The notes beneath the pieces were generated by a model. The model worked only from the letters and a program-made list of their open reading frames with translations. It was not told where the DNA came from and searched no databases. From Ophioderma brevispina (lineage: Eukaryota > Echinodermata > Ophiuroidea > Amphilepidida > Ophiodermatidae), in the NCBI GenBank assembly GCA_023653785.1, contig JAMKCH010078655.1, forward strand, positions 28,689-92,688: 64,000 nt of DNA, read 5' to 3'. The stretch's first letter is position 1, and each line of letters starts with the position of its first letter. This document shows positions 11,240 through 23,345 of the stretch, in pieces. The position numbers and the translations under genes were made by a program.

Positions 11240-11705
11240 TGCCGTCTTATTAAAGGATGCCTCCGTCCAACATCAACGAAAACGTATACATCCTAGCAGG
11301 AAATTGCTCCACCAGACATCCGCGTAGTCGTAGCGAGCATGCAAGAAGCGTATCTGGCAAGTAGTTCTGTGAAGCCCCTATGCCTGGACAGATACCTGCT
11401 GTCAACCTCCTTAAATCCATAGAGAGTTTTTTTCTTCAGCAAAGTCCAATCTCTTGAAACAGTCTCTAAGTGAGCTTAAGAAGTTCGCCCTTTTTGGAAA
11501 GAAAGACTTGCCATCAACCAAGCAACAGCCATCTATTGGTATTGAACCCGCTTTCACCTGGAGCTGACTCCTCTTGGCTGAATGGCGATGGGCCCTCAAC
11601 AGATTGCGAACCCAGAATTGCCCGATCTAAGGTTTCCTTGTCAGAAGTGGGCTACTGTAAGCACGATCCCTGACAACTGCCCTGGGTTGGGGGAACAGCA
11701 CCACA
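11240..11705 (+). mobile_element. non-LTR retrotransposon, 3' end of ORF2 (plus strand)
   Basis: Frameshifted plus-strand reading gives the post-polymerase region of a Jockey/BS-like LINE: VYILAG then a PPDIR motif, an SFFSS-like linker, and AEWRWALNRLRT in the place of the family's conserved LPRxxWxxLNRxRTGxGR motif. At least three frame changes and several stops are present. It is the same family as the minus-strand copies at 11880-14110 and 23780-26740 and meets the former tail to tail. Confidence 0.65.
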
Positions 11706-11879
11706 CGACCTTTTAACGCTTGCCATACCGTGGTCTATGTGAAGGTCTTCATGACCCCGCCCTCTATTGCAATAACGAGGTGGTCCATATTGTCCTACGC
11801 ATGGGGTAATATTAATACTTCTGAAACAATTTTTTGAAGCCAAAGCTTTCAAATGTCAATGGGATGGCCATAGCACTGA

Positions 11880-14110
11880 GCCGCTTGGTGATTTTAAAAA
11901 ATCAACTTTAACTCGTAAATGGAATACATTTTCTTCTTGCGATGAGGCAGCAGCTAAATGTGTTGATTTGCTGGAGCCAGCTCCTGTTGATTGGTTTGGG
12001 GGTTCGAAAGGTCTATTCCCTGGTGGACGAAAGGCATCTAGGGCACTATTGAGAATGTGATCTACAGTCTGTGATGTGGAGAACCACAGTGACAGACTAG
12101 AGAGGTCGCATACCCCATCGGTGCATATTGCTCTTAAAACGACCGGCTCCTGTGCGAATCCGTTCAAGGTGACCCATTCCTTGCGTGGAAGTTGCTACCA
12201 GAGGGAATCCTGTTAAGGTGTGAGATGAATTGGCGTCTTGGGTTATCTATCCAGGTATATTGTTCGAATTGCTTTAAGGATGTTTGAATGGTGAGCTGGA
12301 GAGTTTAGGCGGCGTTGACGAAGCGCAGTCTTCTTTCTCTTGCGAGGCTGGTGTGATTCTTTGACTATTTATGCAACATGTGCTTTTTTGTCCAACAGAG
12401 AACCTGTTCACGCAGTTATGTGTGTGATGTTCTCTCCGAAGTCAAGCATGTGGGTCCATGCCTGAAAGCACTGGTAAAACTCTACGATGGGGAGTGGGAA
12501 CGAATGCAGCCATAAGTTCTCATTGTCTCGTCGTTGACAGAACTGTTTGGGTCCAGCTTTTTTTTGTAATGAGACTATTGGCCACAGCCTGGACTGCATA
12601 TTCAGCAGCGCAGTAGACAGATCCATTGCGGTGGTGCATTAGCGGGAATGGACTAGCCCCCATGAAGAACCAGCAAGGCGGCACATGAGTTTGTTTTTTT
12701 TTCGAAGATACCTTGTACATACTGACTCGAGATGCTGCCGATAATAAGCTGCAGATCAAGCTTCACTCCCGATAGTTGGTGTAGGATTGTATGGCAGAGG
12801 CGCTCCATTGAGGTGAATTAGGATGCTGGCGATGAGACCCTTGGTGTTCAATGAAAGCGAAGTGCAGTGGGTTTCTTAGCGTCAATCAGCTGAATCATCC
12901 AGGTCTTGGAGATATTGACTGCAAGTATGGCCATATCTGCAGTTAAGTATACTTTTACTTCAGTCCAGATTCTGTCCAAGCTGAAGAAGGGGCAATTAGA
13001 TCATCGGCGTAGCCATATTGTCTAGAGGTCTGTTTGAGAAAAGTCGCTGATATACAAGGATTAATCTGCATGGGAGCCAATACTGCTCCTCGTGGGAATC
13101 AGTTACTCAGACGATGCAGTCGACTACTCTGCCATCACCTGGTCTTAAGAACATGATACGGTTTGAAAAGCATGTTACATAATCTGAATGTACAATGTGA
13201 TCGGATCCGGAATGTTCCTGCTCTTTTGTTTTTTTTTTTGATTTTAAGCTTGAGTGTCACGCACTGGTGCCACACGGGGTCATATGCTGCAGTAAGGTTC
13301 CGCCAAATGACGCCTGCCTTAAGCCACTTTTCAAAGCATCTCCTCAATACGCATTTGTGAGTTTTATCAACTGTGGACAGGGCTCTGGTCACGGCGAAAT
13401 CCTGTTGTTCGGCAGCTGGGAGTCGATAACTGGCTACGGCGGGCCAGGCTCAAGGAGTTGAAGGAAACACACGTAGTGATATTGGGCGGATAGTTCTTGG
13501 GGTTGTTAACAGGCTGTTTGGTTTGGGGATGTGCGTGATGGTAGCCTCCTCCAGATCGTGGGTAAGGCAAACAGTGTAGAAACTCCTAGAGCCATTCAAG
13601 ACATTCGTGGGCCTACAGTGATCAGGACTCCGTGATCAGGCCCCTGGGCTTTTCCACTCTTTAGTGGGCTGATAGCAGAGGTAATTAGTGAGAAGGTGTT
13701 GAAAGCGACCCGTCCACGCAGGGGCTCGACGAAGTTTGGTGGATCTCTTTTTCAAAAAGAGCGAGTGCGATACTATCAATATCCTTGAAACGACCATTGC
13801 GAGGAGTTGATCAGCAATTGAGTTGGCAGACACAAACATTTCGATGCGTTTGGAAATCTGTCGGGAGGCGGTGTATGGTCTTCCAGACCTTCCCGCTAGA
13901 GTGGGTGAAGTCGATTAATTGGACCGTCTCCTCCCAGGGTATGAGTTTCCTACCAAGCATTTATCAGCATCTGAAGCCTTAGATGTCGCTTCTTCCCGGG
14001 TTTGAATTCAAGAATTCATGTAAAGGGTATCACATTCCTCATCCCAGGTTGGGATATAACTGCGGCGACAGCACGTAGGATGGTCTTCTTTGCTACGTTA
14101 ATAAAGAGTG
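11880..14110 (-). mobile_element. non-LTR retrotransposon ORF2 remnant with YADD polymerase motif
   Basis: On the minus strand, pieces of one LINE ORF2 appear in the right order. First is a linker (AKKTI..., KTIHRLPTDF, SANSIADQL). Next is a polymerase start with GKAQGPD-like residues, then motif A (NLTAAYDPVWHQCVTLKL), a VLKT turn, and PRGAVLAPM. The catalytic YADD box lies at 13011-13000. A C-terminal LPRKEWVTLNRIRTGAGRF motif and QTVDHIL finish it. The frame changes many times, so the copy is inactive. The endonuclease is missing, as expected for a 5'-truncated LINE. Clade is given as Jockey/BS-like by resemblance only. Confidence 0.8.
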
Positions 14111-15780
14111 TAATTAGTGTGTGTAGGAATTGTCCAGATTGGGGGAGGTAGGTGTAGAAGGTTGAGCACTTTTGTTCGGACCCTTTCATGTGTCAGGAGT
14201 AATTTCAGGTATTTTTAATCATTTGGGGGAATTTTTGCCTTTTTATTCGGGGACGATACTCACACACCTCCTGACTGTTATAGTTGCATAGACAGGAAAT
14301 TTCTGCACATATTGAGCCTAATCGGACAAAATATTTTCCGGGTGTTCTCTACATGCCGAAAATCGTGTAACCCGCATGCACCCTTAAATTGAAAAAACCA
14401 AAAAAGACTCTCTAGCAAGTGGCGGGAACTTTAGGAGGTGCTGTTATTTTGCGGCGGGGGGGGGAATGGAGGATTTGAGCTAGGGGGAATACGAAAGAAA
14501 ATTGTAAGCAATGAGGGCGATATGGAAGTCTATAAACATTTAATCAAGTGGAGGGGGAACGTGAACTTTTTTTAATGGAAAAATCTATATATCAGAATGC
14601 CAACATTTTGACGGAAGCGAAGGGGGGACGCAAATTTTTTCGACGAAAACAAGTGAAACCTCACTCCTCCCCTTGTCTTAAATAAGGACCGCTCCCTTAT
14701 AAAATATACAAACCATGGGACACTAACTCAAAAATAGGATCTATAAAAACTAATAACAATAACGAACTTCATATCCACCTTCAGAGGGTAGGAAAGTGAC
14801 ATGTCAAAACATGTTTGTGTTTGTTTGATTGATTAGTGTTTTGTTATTTAAAATTCAGTACGGAAAGAAGTGTTTGACCTTTGACTCTTGGTTAAGAAAT
14901 GTTAAAGTGAATAAAAGAACAAAAAGTTATTAAATTAAGTGTTGTTACTGTTATATTAGCCAATTTATATTACCACTTGTCGCCTGTCACAAGATACATA
15001 AGCACTAATACCTGACTTTGTTTACCCCAACCTTCAAATGGACAACAATATTCATGGCATGACCCTTGATCTAAAACGGCCCGTACGGAACTGGACAAGA
15101 AAATTCGGATTTTACAACAGCACTTGTCATATCCCAAACATGGTAGTAAATGAATCTGAACTCAAAAATCGTATATTCCGAGGGCAGGTCCTCCAAATTT
15201 GAGGCCTTGGGTCCCACCATCTCTCTTCTGAAGCAAATTTACAAAAAAACTTGCCACCCCAAAAAAAAAAATTCTTAAAAAATCTGCATAAATCAAATAA
15301 GATTTCATAACTTACGATGTATGTCAAAGGTAGGAACGGGTTCCCGGGGAATGGATTGTGACTAGATTTCTCACAGAACAAGGTGAGATTTTGAAATATT
15401 TTATTAATTTTCCCTGGAGACGACAAGCGCACGCAAGTGGTGAAAAAACCGTGTGTTTGGCAACCTCCGCACTCCCAGTCACAGCGCTCTCCCCAACCCT
15501 TTTTTTTCTCACCAATTGTCTAATTTATCATGTTTATTAGCTCAGGGTTGGTAGAGGAGTAATGATCATCATATAGTGTTATGTCCCAAAGGTGTCCCTG
15601 ACCCGCACTTGCCGATAGCATCAGAACGGTATATTTACCTAATACGCATTTTAATATTTATTTTTGAATTTTTTTTAACTACTTAGTTACTTCAGTACTT
15701 AGTGCTTAGTTCTCTAGAGTAAACATGTAAGACAGAGAGATAATATTTATTAATTCTTTCGCTCCGATAGCCAGCGCACC
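14111..15780. other. no gene recognised
   Basis: Mixed AT-rich DNA with a G homopolymer near 14456. A tRNA-like A-box word (TTAGCTCAGGGTTGGTAGAG) at about 15537 has no B box downstream and is not called. Confidence 0.4.
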
Positions 15781-15784
15781 ATGT

Positions 15785-16052
15785 TAAAAAGTGCGCCCGG
15801 CCGGACTCGAACCCGGAATCGAACCGGTTGTGGCAGGAGATATAGTCCTTCGGCCTCACTGTCCGGGAACAATAGTGAACAAGAGGGCAATCCGATTCTT
15901 GACTCTTACGCAACATAAGTTTTCACGCTTTATATATTTCCGTTGTCTATGAGAGCCGGACTCGGAATCCGCCGGACCATATCTCCTTTCCCCCCGGCAA
16001 CCTCCGCACCACCAGCGCGGCGCCATGCCAACCGAGCTAACAAGGCCCCTGT
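15785..16052 (-). repeat. tRNA-derived SINE interrupted by a hairpin MITE
   Basis: Read on the minus strand, a tRNA-like head starts at about 16052 (GGGGCCTTGTTAGCTCGGTT, with the A box at 16040-16026). It proceeds to GGAGGTTGCCGG, is broken by ~160 bp of palindromic DNA, and resumes as CCGGTTCGATTCCGGG with a second B-box-like GGGTTCGAGTCCGG. Joining the flanks at CCGG restores an ordinary T arm, so the insert landed in the B-box region. Confidence 0.65.
15834..15986. mobile_element. palindromic MITE, copy 1
   Basis: The ends are inverted repeats, CAGGAGATATAGTCC at the left and GGACCATATCTCC at the right, with an inner inverted pair around ACTGTCCGGGA and GAGCCGGACT. Related copies lie at 17497-17640 and 24449-24602. 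CCGG is found on both sides (15824-15827 and 15994-15997). Confidence 0.65.
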
Positions 16053-16059
16053 CTTGGAG

Positions 16060-17490
16060 AATGAGCGATCACGTTATGGCCCCGAACGGTGTCCATAACT
16101 TTGGCTAACCGGATAACATTCAAGAGGGTTAAAAAAAATATTTAATACTCTCTTTATATTTGTTTTGTTTATTTATTTTTTTCATCCTAAGATTCTTTCT
16201 TAGACTTTCTGCAGTCTAGTTAGTAGGTGTGACCAAAAGTAAAAGGTCGACGCGTATCGAAAGGCTTTTGTTTTTGTCTTTATGTTGTTGTTATTATTAT
16301 ATATCATTATGTTTATTACATAATATTATTATCTACTCTTGCATGGGCTCTTTAGTTTATGAACGCCAGCCAAGTGATGACACATGGATTTCGACTATCA
16401 AACTCATCCTCTGTTGGTTGCTGGCTCTCAACCATTTCCAACTTCCCCAAACTTCAACCACCTGCTTACAGACTAACCCCTGAACGTATCGGAAACCCCG
16501 CTCTATTATCATGGAATTTCAAGAGATAGGAAATATTTAAGCCACCAGTTCCGGAATCTGGGAATAAATTGAGACCAAAAGATTTTGTAAATTATGACAA
16601 TCACATTACGTTTTAGGACGCGTTTGTCAGAGAAACCACCGGCTGGAAGAAGGATAATATTATCATATCAATCTATCTTGATGGTTTATAGTTCATGATG
16701 GTAATTGCAGTCCTACCATGAGTCGGGTTTCGAGACAGAAGTATACAGCAGCTCTTTGATGTTTCCCCTTATTAAAAACAAAACAAAACATTTTAAGTTC
16801 TCCATTGTATTTTAATTTTAAACGCCTTAAGGTATTTAAAAAATGCACTGATAAGGGCAATTAACGTTCTTCTTTGCTAAAGTACAGACATACGAGATTG
16901 CATCACAAGCTAGACGCGTTCAACACAAAGCGCTTGAGGTCCATTCCATTGAGCACGGTGTAAAAGTCAGAAACCCCGGGGCCACTTACAAATACTAGTA
17001 GACGGCGAAACAAGCCTAGTTGCCGAAAACATGGGATATTAATCGTATGTTTATTTGTTGAAAAAAGTACCATTTTAACAAAAGGTAGAACCATATCGAC
17101 GATCAGGCAATCACACAATGGTTCGTCATTCTCAGGTTTGCCCCTGCACTGAAATCATGTCTCTCTGATTCCTTTACCGCGCGTAGCGCGGAAAATTTTC
17201 CAAATATCATGAGTTTCTCAGAGGAACGTTTCTACGTAAGTAAGTGTCATTGCGATCCGCATTTCTATTTTTCTTTTTTGGCACGAGGGAGGCCAGATCC
17301 GCCATTGGCTACCCTAAACGCGACTTGCCGGAGTGCGAAAACGATACCCGTTTGGGTCATCTTCTTGGTGTTTGTGGACCCTTTTCGCGGTCCCGTGCGG
17401 TGGTGGAAAAACCTACCCTTTCCCGCATGATTTTCCTGCTGCGCGGAGACAAACAGGTTTAGGTCAGATTGCCCCCCCCACCCCCCCCCG
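16060..17490. other. no gene recognised
   Basis: Unassigned AT-rich DNA. A short perfect hairpin (CCGCGCGTAGCGCGG) lies near 17178. A run around 17260-17440 is less AT-rich but open in several frames on both strands with no domain. Confidence 0.35.
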
Positions 17491-17496
17491 AGGTGC

Positions 17497-17640
17497 AGGA
17501 ACCGATGTCCGAGCTCCATAACGACAACAGAATAAGCGTGAAACTATAATTTGCGTGGAGTACACTGAATCGAGTGCCCTTTTCTTCACCATTGTAGCCT
17601 GACTGTGAGTACGGAGGACTATATCTCCTGCCACTCCGAC
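17497..17640. mobile_element. palindromic MITE, copy 2
   Basis: It shares the body of the 15.8 kb copy: GAATAAGCGTGAAACTATAA, GAGTGCCCTTTTCTTCACC, GTAGCCTGACTGTGAGTACG. The right terminus is GGACTATATCTCCTGCCA. The left terminus is eroded. Confidence 0.65.
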
Positions 17641-17805
17641 TAATAATAGTGCAAACTAATTCACAAATTTAAAGATTGTTGTTTTCATCAAAGACTATAA
17701 CATTAGACGGGTGAGTCAGCCTGATGATGGAGGTTTAGCACTAATTTATGCACGAACGCATTACCCAACTGCAAACTTGCATCATAAAGATCTACAGCAT
17801 GTTAA

Positions 17806-18406
17806 TAGACCGTAATTCAATATGACGTCAGCCACCAGAAACTGTTTGGTGGACAGGATGCATACATTCCAGGGCTACAATCACATTAAGCTGCCAATCG
17901 ATCCGTGTTTAGCCGATGGCACAGGGATCATTGACAGTGAATGTTTGTAGTACTGGAATGCGTATATCCACCAACATGGCTGGCTATTGAATACGGATCG
18001 ATAGACCGTATTCAAATATGACGTCAGCCACCATACATGTTTTGGTGGACCAGATGCATACATTCCAAGGCCTACAATACATTCATCTGTCAATCGATCC
18101 ATGTTTAGTCGATTGCACAGGGATCTTGACAAGGTGAATGTATTGTAGTACGGAATGCGTCTATCTTGTCCCCCAACATGGCTGGCTATTGAATACGGTC
18201 TATAGACCGTAATCAATATGACCTCAGCCACCAGACCATGTTGGTGGACAGATGCATACATTCCAGGACTACAATACAATTCATCTGTCAATCGTCCATG
18301 TTCAGCGGATTGCACACAGGATCATTTACAGTGAATGTGTGTAGTATGGAATGCGTCTATCTTATCTTGTCCACCAACATGCTTTCTTATTGAATCGGTC
18401 GATACC
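17806..18406. repeat. three tandem ~200-bp palindromic units
   Basis: Units start at 17806, 18002 and 18203, each opening TAGACCGTA-TCAATATGA. Each unit is a near-complete inverted repeat. The left arm carries CCACCA, TGGTGGACAGATGCATACAT and CTACAATACATTCA. The right arm carries their reverse complements down to AATACGGTCTA. Each unit could therefore fold into a ~95-bp hairpin. The long minus-strand frame across it is a repeat by-product. Confidence 0.85.
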
Positions 18407-19103
18407 CAATAACTCTTAGGGGAGGACTTTGATGGTGTTAAACTAGGTGTGAATTGGAATGCCGTTTACGACTCGGCGGGCTTTTTGCCTATTCCTGGAT
18501 ACATATACAAATTTTTTCAATTTCAATATATATTTATGTATGTCACATTTGGTATAAAGACCACAGCTTATTATGTTTTGTTTTTGAAGAAAAGCCGGCA
18601 AACGGTTCAGCATTTAATGTGGGGTTGCCATTTTAACTAGTGACTTTCGGAACCAAGTGAGTGCTTGGATGAATGAAGAAACTACATAGAAAATATTCAT
18701 TTCTGTATATGCATATATACTTATCTGCTGTTATAAAAGCGCTATATTTTCAAGATTGAATGCGGACGATTAGTCATTTTTTTCAAAACATGGACAAAAA
18801 TTATTACAATTAAAGTAATAAATAAGCCTCCCTGAGTAACGATGGAGTTACTATTGGACCAAGGTTCATAGAGTACAATGATATTGTTGTTACTCTTTCT
18901 AGTGTTTGTATGTAGATTTATTTTTATAGGTTTTGTTGTGCATTAGTACATGTACAGCTTATTTGCCTATATTTAATTTGTAAATTTGAATTTTGTGTTT
19001 TACAAGGCCTGTCCGTGTTTAATAAGGCCCTGACACCCGGCGCGTGTGTTCGGAAAATGTGTCTAAGAGTCCTTTTCGAACCGTTTTTTGGTAGATTGGT
19101 TAA

Positions 19104-19796
19104 AGGTGTTGGCATCATGATTTAAATTGGCCGTCAAATTTCTTTTAAAATTATATATATAGGTACATTCATTTGTGCTGATAACAAATCTTAAATAAAA
19201 AATATGGATGAACCATATTCGTTTTTGAGAAAAAAGCTTTCAAAAAGTACATTTTTTCATCATAAAGTTTACATTATTTACCACGGAACTCTATGGCAAA
19301 TGTGATTTACCGATACTAAAGTGCTCCAAAAAGATAACAAAGGGGCCGACCGTTTTTCTAGTTTCACATAGTTTAGTCTAAAGTTTTCATACTTTGAAAA
19401 TACCGAATAAAAAAATGTGGTCACCGGATTAGTTTTCCTGAAAACGTCGAAAAGGGACATTTTTCGAGGAAATTCGTCTTCATATTCCTAGAGACAGATG
19501 CGTCTCGCGGTTATTTTACGACGCCTATATTCACGCACAAAACAAAAATGGGTGCGTGAAATGTGAGACGCGTAATTAATCATGCGCGTTCTTAGACACT
19601 AGCCCTAGCAACATCAAAGTTCTAAACGGCGATTTTTTCCAACGCTTTAACAATTCGCGTAAATGCAGAAAGATGGGAAAATCGCTCATGAATTTTTGCG
19701 ACGCTAAAATCGCAAACGAGCACGCTTGCTCATCTCCGCGTTTATTAAAGTCGGCTTGCGCGTACTCCTTAGAACCAAATCATAATGCCAACACCT
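19104..19796. mobile_element. TAA-flanked MITE, PIF/Harbinger-like
   Basis: Terminal inverted repeats AGGTGTTGGCATCATGATTT and its near-match at the right end (AATCATAATGCCAACACCT), directly flanked by TAA at 19101-19103 and 19797-19799. Three-base TWA target duplications are typical of PIF/Harbinger. No transposase is encoded; length 693 bp. A TTAA-type (Kolobok) reading is possible because the left flank also spells TTAA. Confidence 0.65.
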
Positions 19797-20394
19797 TAAA
19801 TAATAAAGCAAAATGTTGTAAGATACACTATAAGCTAATTTTGAAAACGTGAACAATATAACACAAACCCCACAGTGATAGTGACAACGAAATGTTATGA
19901 TATGTCTGCCTTATCTTTGAAAGGTAACTAACGAACAAGTTAGTATTTTCAATATCGTATCCTTAATCATACAATAATATTTTTCCATGTCGTTTGGGTC
20001 ATTTTACAACCTTTAAAACAATTGTTGGACACATAATTACAGATTTCGTAAGGTGTTTTTTCAGCGGCTATATAAAATAAAGTATTTTTCCTAATTGAAC
20101 TAATATATCCAAATACAAAATCATTGCCTTTCGAATTAAAAAAACACTTGTTCAGAAGTTTGGGAAACTCGAACCAAACCTGTTCTTATGATTTCTCTCA
20201 ATTATCTATTACATCAAATAGACTTCATAGAAAACTTCAGCTCGTGTAAGATCACTTTTCAAAAAATGGTCGCCTTCGTGAGCCGTCAGAATTTCTTGAA
20301 AAGATATTTTTGTTCAAGGTAGAGTTATATTATAAATATAATGCATATTTTGTAGCTTGTCAATTCACAATTACAATATTAATGCTCGACAAAA

Positions 20395-20830
20395 GCACAA
20401 CCAATGTTGGCCCTGAAACCAACAACACGCTTAAAAGGCTTCTGTTCATCCAAAGGACAACTGGGATTGTCAGAGATGTGGCGTTCATTTACGACGTTTG
20501 TTGCAAAGGATGTGAGAAATCGTATGTTGGAGAAACCGGTTAGACGGTCTTAACTACCAAAGATAAACGCGTAAAAGTTTACCGCGCGGCGATAAAAACA
20601 TCACTAAGTAAGTGACAACCTAACAATCTTGCTATCACTAACCCTTGCAGCTGAAAACCTGTCATGGATTGGGAAAACCACAAAATACTTGATAAAAACT
20701 CAAACACGCAAACCAGAACAATAAGAGAAGCAACCTGATTCGGATGAGAGGAACAAACTTTCAAGCGCGACATAGGGTCATTTCTCTGGATCACATATAT
20801 GATACCCACGCTCCTAAAAAGATTGCCTTC
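20395..20830 (+). mobile_element. Penelope-like element, GIY-YIG endonuclease remnant
   Basis: A plus-strand frame gives TTGIVRDVAFIYDVCCKGCE, then KSYVGETG, the CxxC-plus-YVGETGR start of a GIY-YIG nuclease. After a stop and frame changes, a tail follows with DWENHKILDKNSNTQTRTIR and a DIGSF, then TYMIPTLL. This matches the C-terminal region of Penelope-like retroelements, in which the nuclease follows the reverse transcriptase. The polymerase is not seen upstream, so the copy is 5'-truncated. Confidence 0.8.
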
Positions 20831-20998
20831 TATAAGAGGAAATACTTAACACTAGCGGTAAAAACATTGGATACCGTCCACTTGTGATCAAGACGGTCCG
20901 TCAAGGATATCGAAAGCTAAAGTCGTAAGTCAACATCTGGCTTATCTAGCATAATCTTTTGAATTATTTAATTCATATTCCCGTGAAACATATCTTAT

Positions 20999-23345
20999 AT
21001 GTTATCAGTCTGGTATTTAAATTCCATTCTCACTGATTGCCCTTTCAGATTACTAACGTTGGAAATCAAAAAGCATTTGAACACTGTCGACCATGTCTTC
21101 TTTGGCCAAAACACTGAAGCAAGGGGCATACAGTCTGTAGATTGTGGTTTTAGGTCTTACATGAGTCATAGACGACAAATTGTCCATGTCAACAGGTCGA
21201 TTCTGATCCCCTTAATATCATCTGCGGGGTTCCACAGAGTAATATTTTGTGCCCCGCTTTATTTTTTTATGCAATATTAATGCCATTCCGTGCACGGCGG
21301 GCAGCCATCAGTATTGCTGCTATATGTAGACGATAATGCTCTTTTGGTATCTGCTAAAAACGAAACACTATATTGCGAACAAACTTAGCAAAGAATTCGA
21401 TTCATGTAGACAATGGCTTGTTGATAATTACGTTTTATTACACTTGGGTAAAACGGAGTGCATCTTGTTTTGATTCTAAAAGACAACTCAACAAGGTTAA
21501 TGGTTTTTAAAGAGACATGAGGAGATTTCCAGAAAGAAGCGCCCCCAATTTTTTCGAACACGGTTTTTGCCATATTGGAATGCTTCCAATGTTATTAGGA
21601 CAACACCTGAAGTGAAAATCCGAATACGCCGTCTTTATGTATAAGATGATGATTTAGTACTTTCTGTCGGGCACGATAGAACTCAAAGCACGTTCTATGG
21701 GGACAATTACGAACGATAGTCAGGCAAGTTCAAACAGGTTGCGGTTTTCTTTCGTGCTTGTTTGTCCAATAAACCTTCGGAACGTTCTCGGTAGGTGGTC
21801 TACATCCGAGCAAGTGCAATTTGAGAGAGATTTGTATCCTAAAAAAATCTCCTCCTGTCACTTTAAGTTACCCGTGATGGTTCTGAAATTAAAGCTGCCA
21901 AATCGGTCAAATACTTTGGTATAACTAGGAGTGGGCAAATAAACACTTTTTCTTCAAATCTCTATTTAAACGAGTGGATTCTATGGCCATTTTGGCTGCT
22001 GAAAACGATTCTAACAAGCATTTTCATATCAAATGAATTTTGATGGTGGTTCCATGGATTTTTAAATTTTGCATGTAAAGTCAATGGAGAATTTTGGCAA
22101 TTTTAGACATAACTTCAAAAAGCAATGTTCTTCTCAACCTATTTTGTCAGAAACTCACACACAGATGCTTCTGTATATTCTATAAATATTTGCAAAGAAA
22201 AAATATAATAATATTGTGTTGAATTGCAAAAGGCTTCAATTTTACAAAAATGGTATAGTAGGGTGCAAAGCAGTAAATAGAATAGCCTTTCAATCAGTAG
22301 ACTTACCAAAGAACATGAGAAACACCATTGTATCATTGTTGTGAAAGGCTCAATACAAGTAGGCCCTATGTATAATTGATTTTATGTTATACAAGAGTTT
22401 ATTGAAGCATGCCAGCCAGTGGTGCATTGAACTTTCTTGTCCTTTTGTAAGTCTACTGGCTCAATGGCTATTCTATTCATGGCTTTGCACCCAATAATAC
22501 ATTTCCATTAAAATTGAATCCCTTCACAATTCAGAAAAATATTATTATATTTTTCCTTTGCCAATATTTATAGAATATACAAAGGCATCTGTGTGTGAGT
22601 TTCTGTCAAAATAGATTGAGAATAACATTGTTTTTTGAAGTAATGTCAAAAATTGCAAAAATTCCCCATTGACTTTACATGCAAAATTTAAAATCCATGG
22701 AACCACCATCAAAATTCATTTAATATGAAAATGCTTATCAGATTCATTTTTGGCAGCCAAATGGCCAAATAATCTACTCGTTTTGAAAAAAAAAGTGGTC
22801 ATATGCCCACCTCTAGTATAACCCTTGATGAATCTCTTTCTGGAGGGTCCATTGTGTGTGATATTTTGAAAAAGCATGTGCCAAACATGAAAACTCTTAA
22901 ACTTTGAGTACTGCCTTGATTTTGTGTCATTATGACTCTGCTTGTTCATCTTGTTTCAGATCTCGGTATTACAAAAACAGACTCCAAACATTGCAAAACA
23001 AGGTTGTTAGATTCATTTTGAACAAAGTTCCCCGTTATCATGTTGGTCAAAAGAAATTGGATGAAGTTGGTATATTTCAGTAGAAGCTCCAGATTATCTG
23101 CAGCTCCAAATTATCTAAATGCATGCTTTGATTGGTCGGTGTACAATTACAGTACCAGGGGTAGTCCTTTTAATTTTGTTGCTCCTAGAGTCAAAAGTCA
23201 GGCTAGTCACATGCCAAATTCCATCAAAGAGCAAATAATTCCATCAAAGAGCAAGTAAGTTTTCAGCAATTCAAAACCTCAGTCAAAAATAAAACATCAA
23301 AGCAAAGTTAGCCAGCAAAGTTGGCCAGCTGAGCAAAGTACTCAC
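20999..23345 (+). mobile_element. CR1-like LINE ORF2 3' portion, split by a nested element
   Basis: The plus-strand polymerase has EIKKHLNTVDH, FRSYMSHRRQIVHVN, and a catalytic YVDD box (21323-21334, in the context LLLYVDDNALLVSA). After frame changes come AAKSVKYFGI and TLDESLSGGS, separated by an 892-bp insertion. The thumb and tail follow: KTRLLDS, NYLNACFDWS, PFNFVAPRVKSQASHMPNSI. Order and motifs match the end of a CR1-like LINE. Stops and frameshifts make it inactive. Confidence 0.85.
21925..22816. mobile_element. inverted-repeat element nested in the CR1-like LINE
   Basis: Arms of about 390 bp are inverted copies (CTAGGAGTGGGCA at the left, TGCCCACCTCTAG at the right, and matching inner blocks such as CATTTTCATATCAAATGAAT). 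The 5-bp sequence TATAA flanks it at 21920-21924 and 22817-22821. Removing the element and one TATAA rejoins the LINE frame as YFG-ITLDE. No transposase is present. Confidence 0.85.

Noticed and set aside
15537..15620. Second tRNA-like head (A-box word)
   Set aside because: No B box at the required distance.
17881..18315. 144-codon minus-strand frame
   Set aside because: It lies entirely on three tandem palindromes and repeats its own peptide accordingly.
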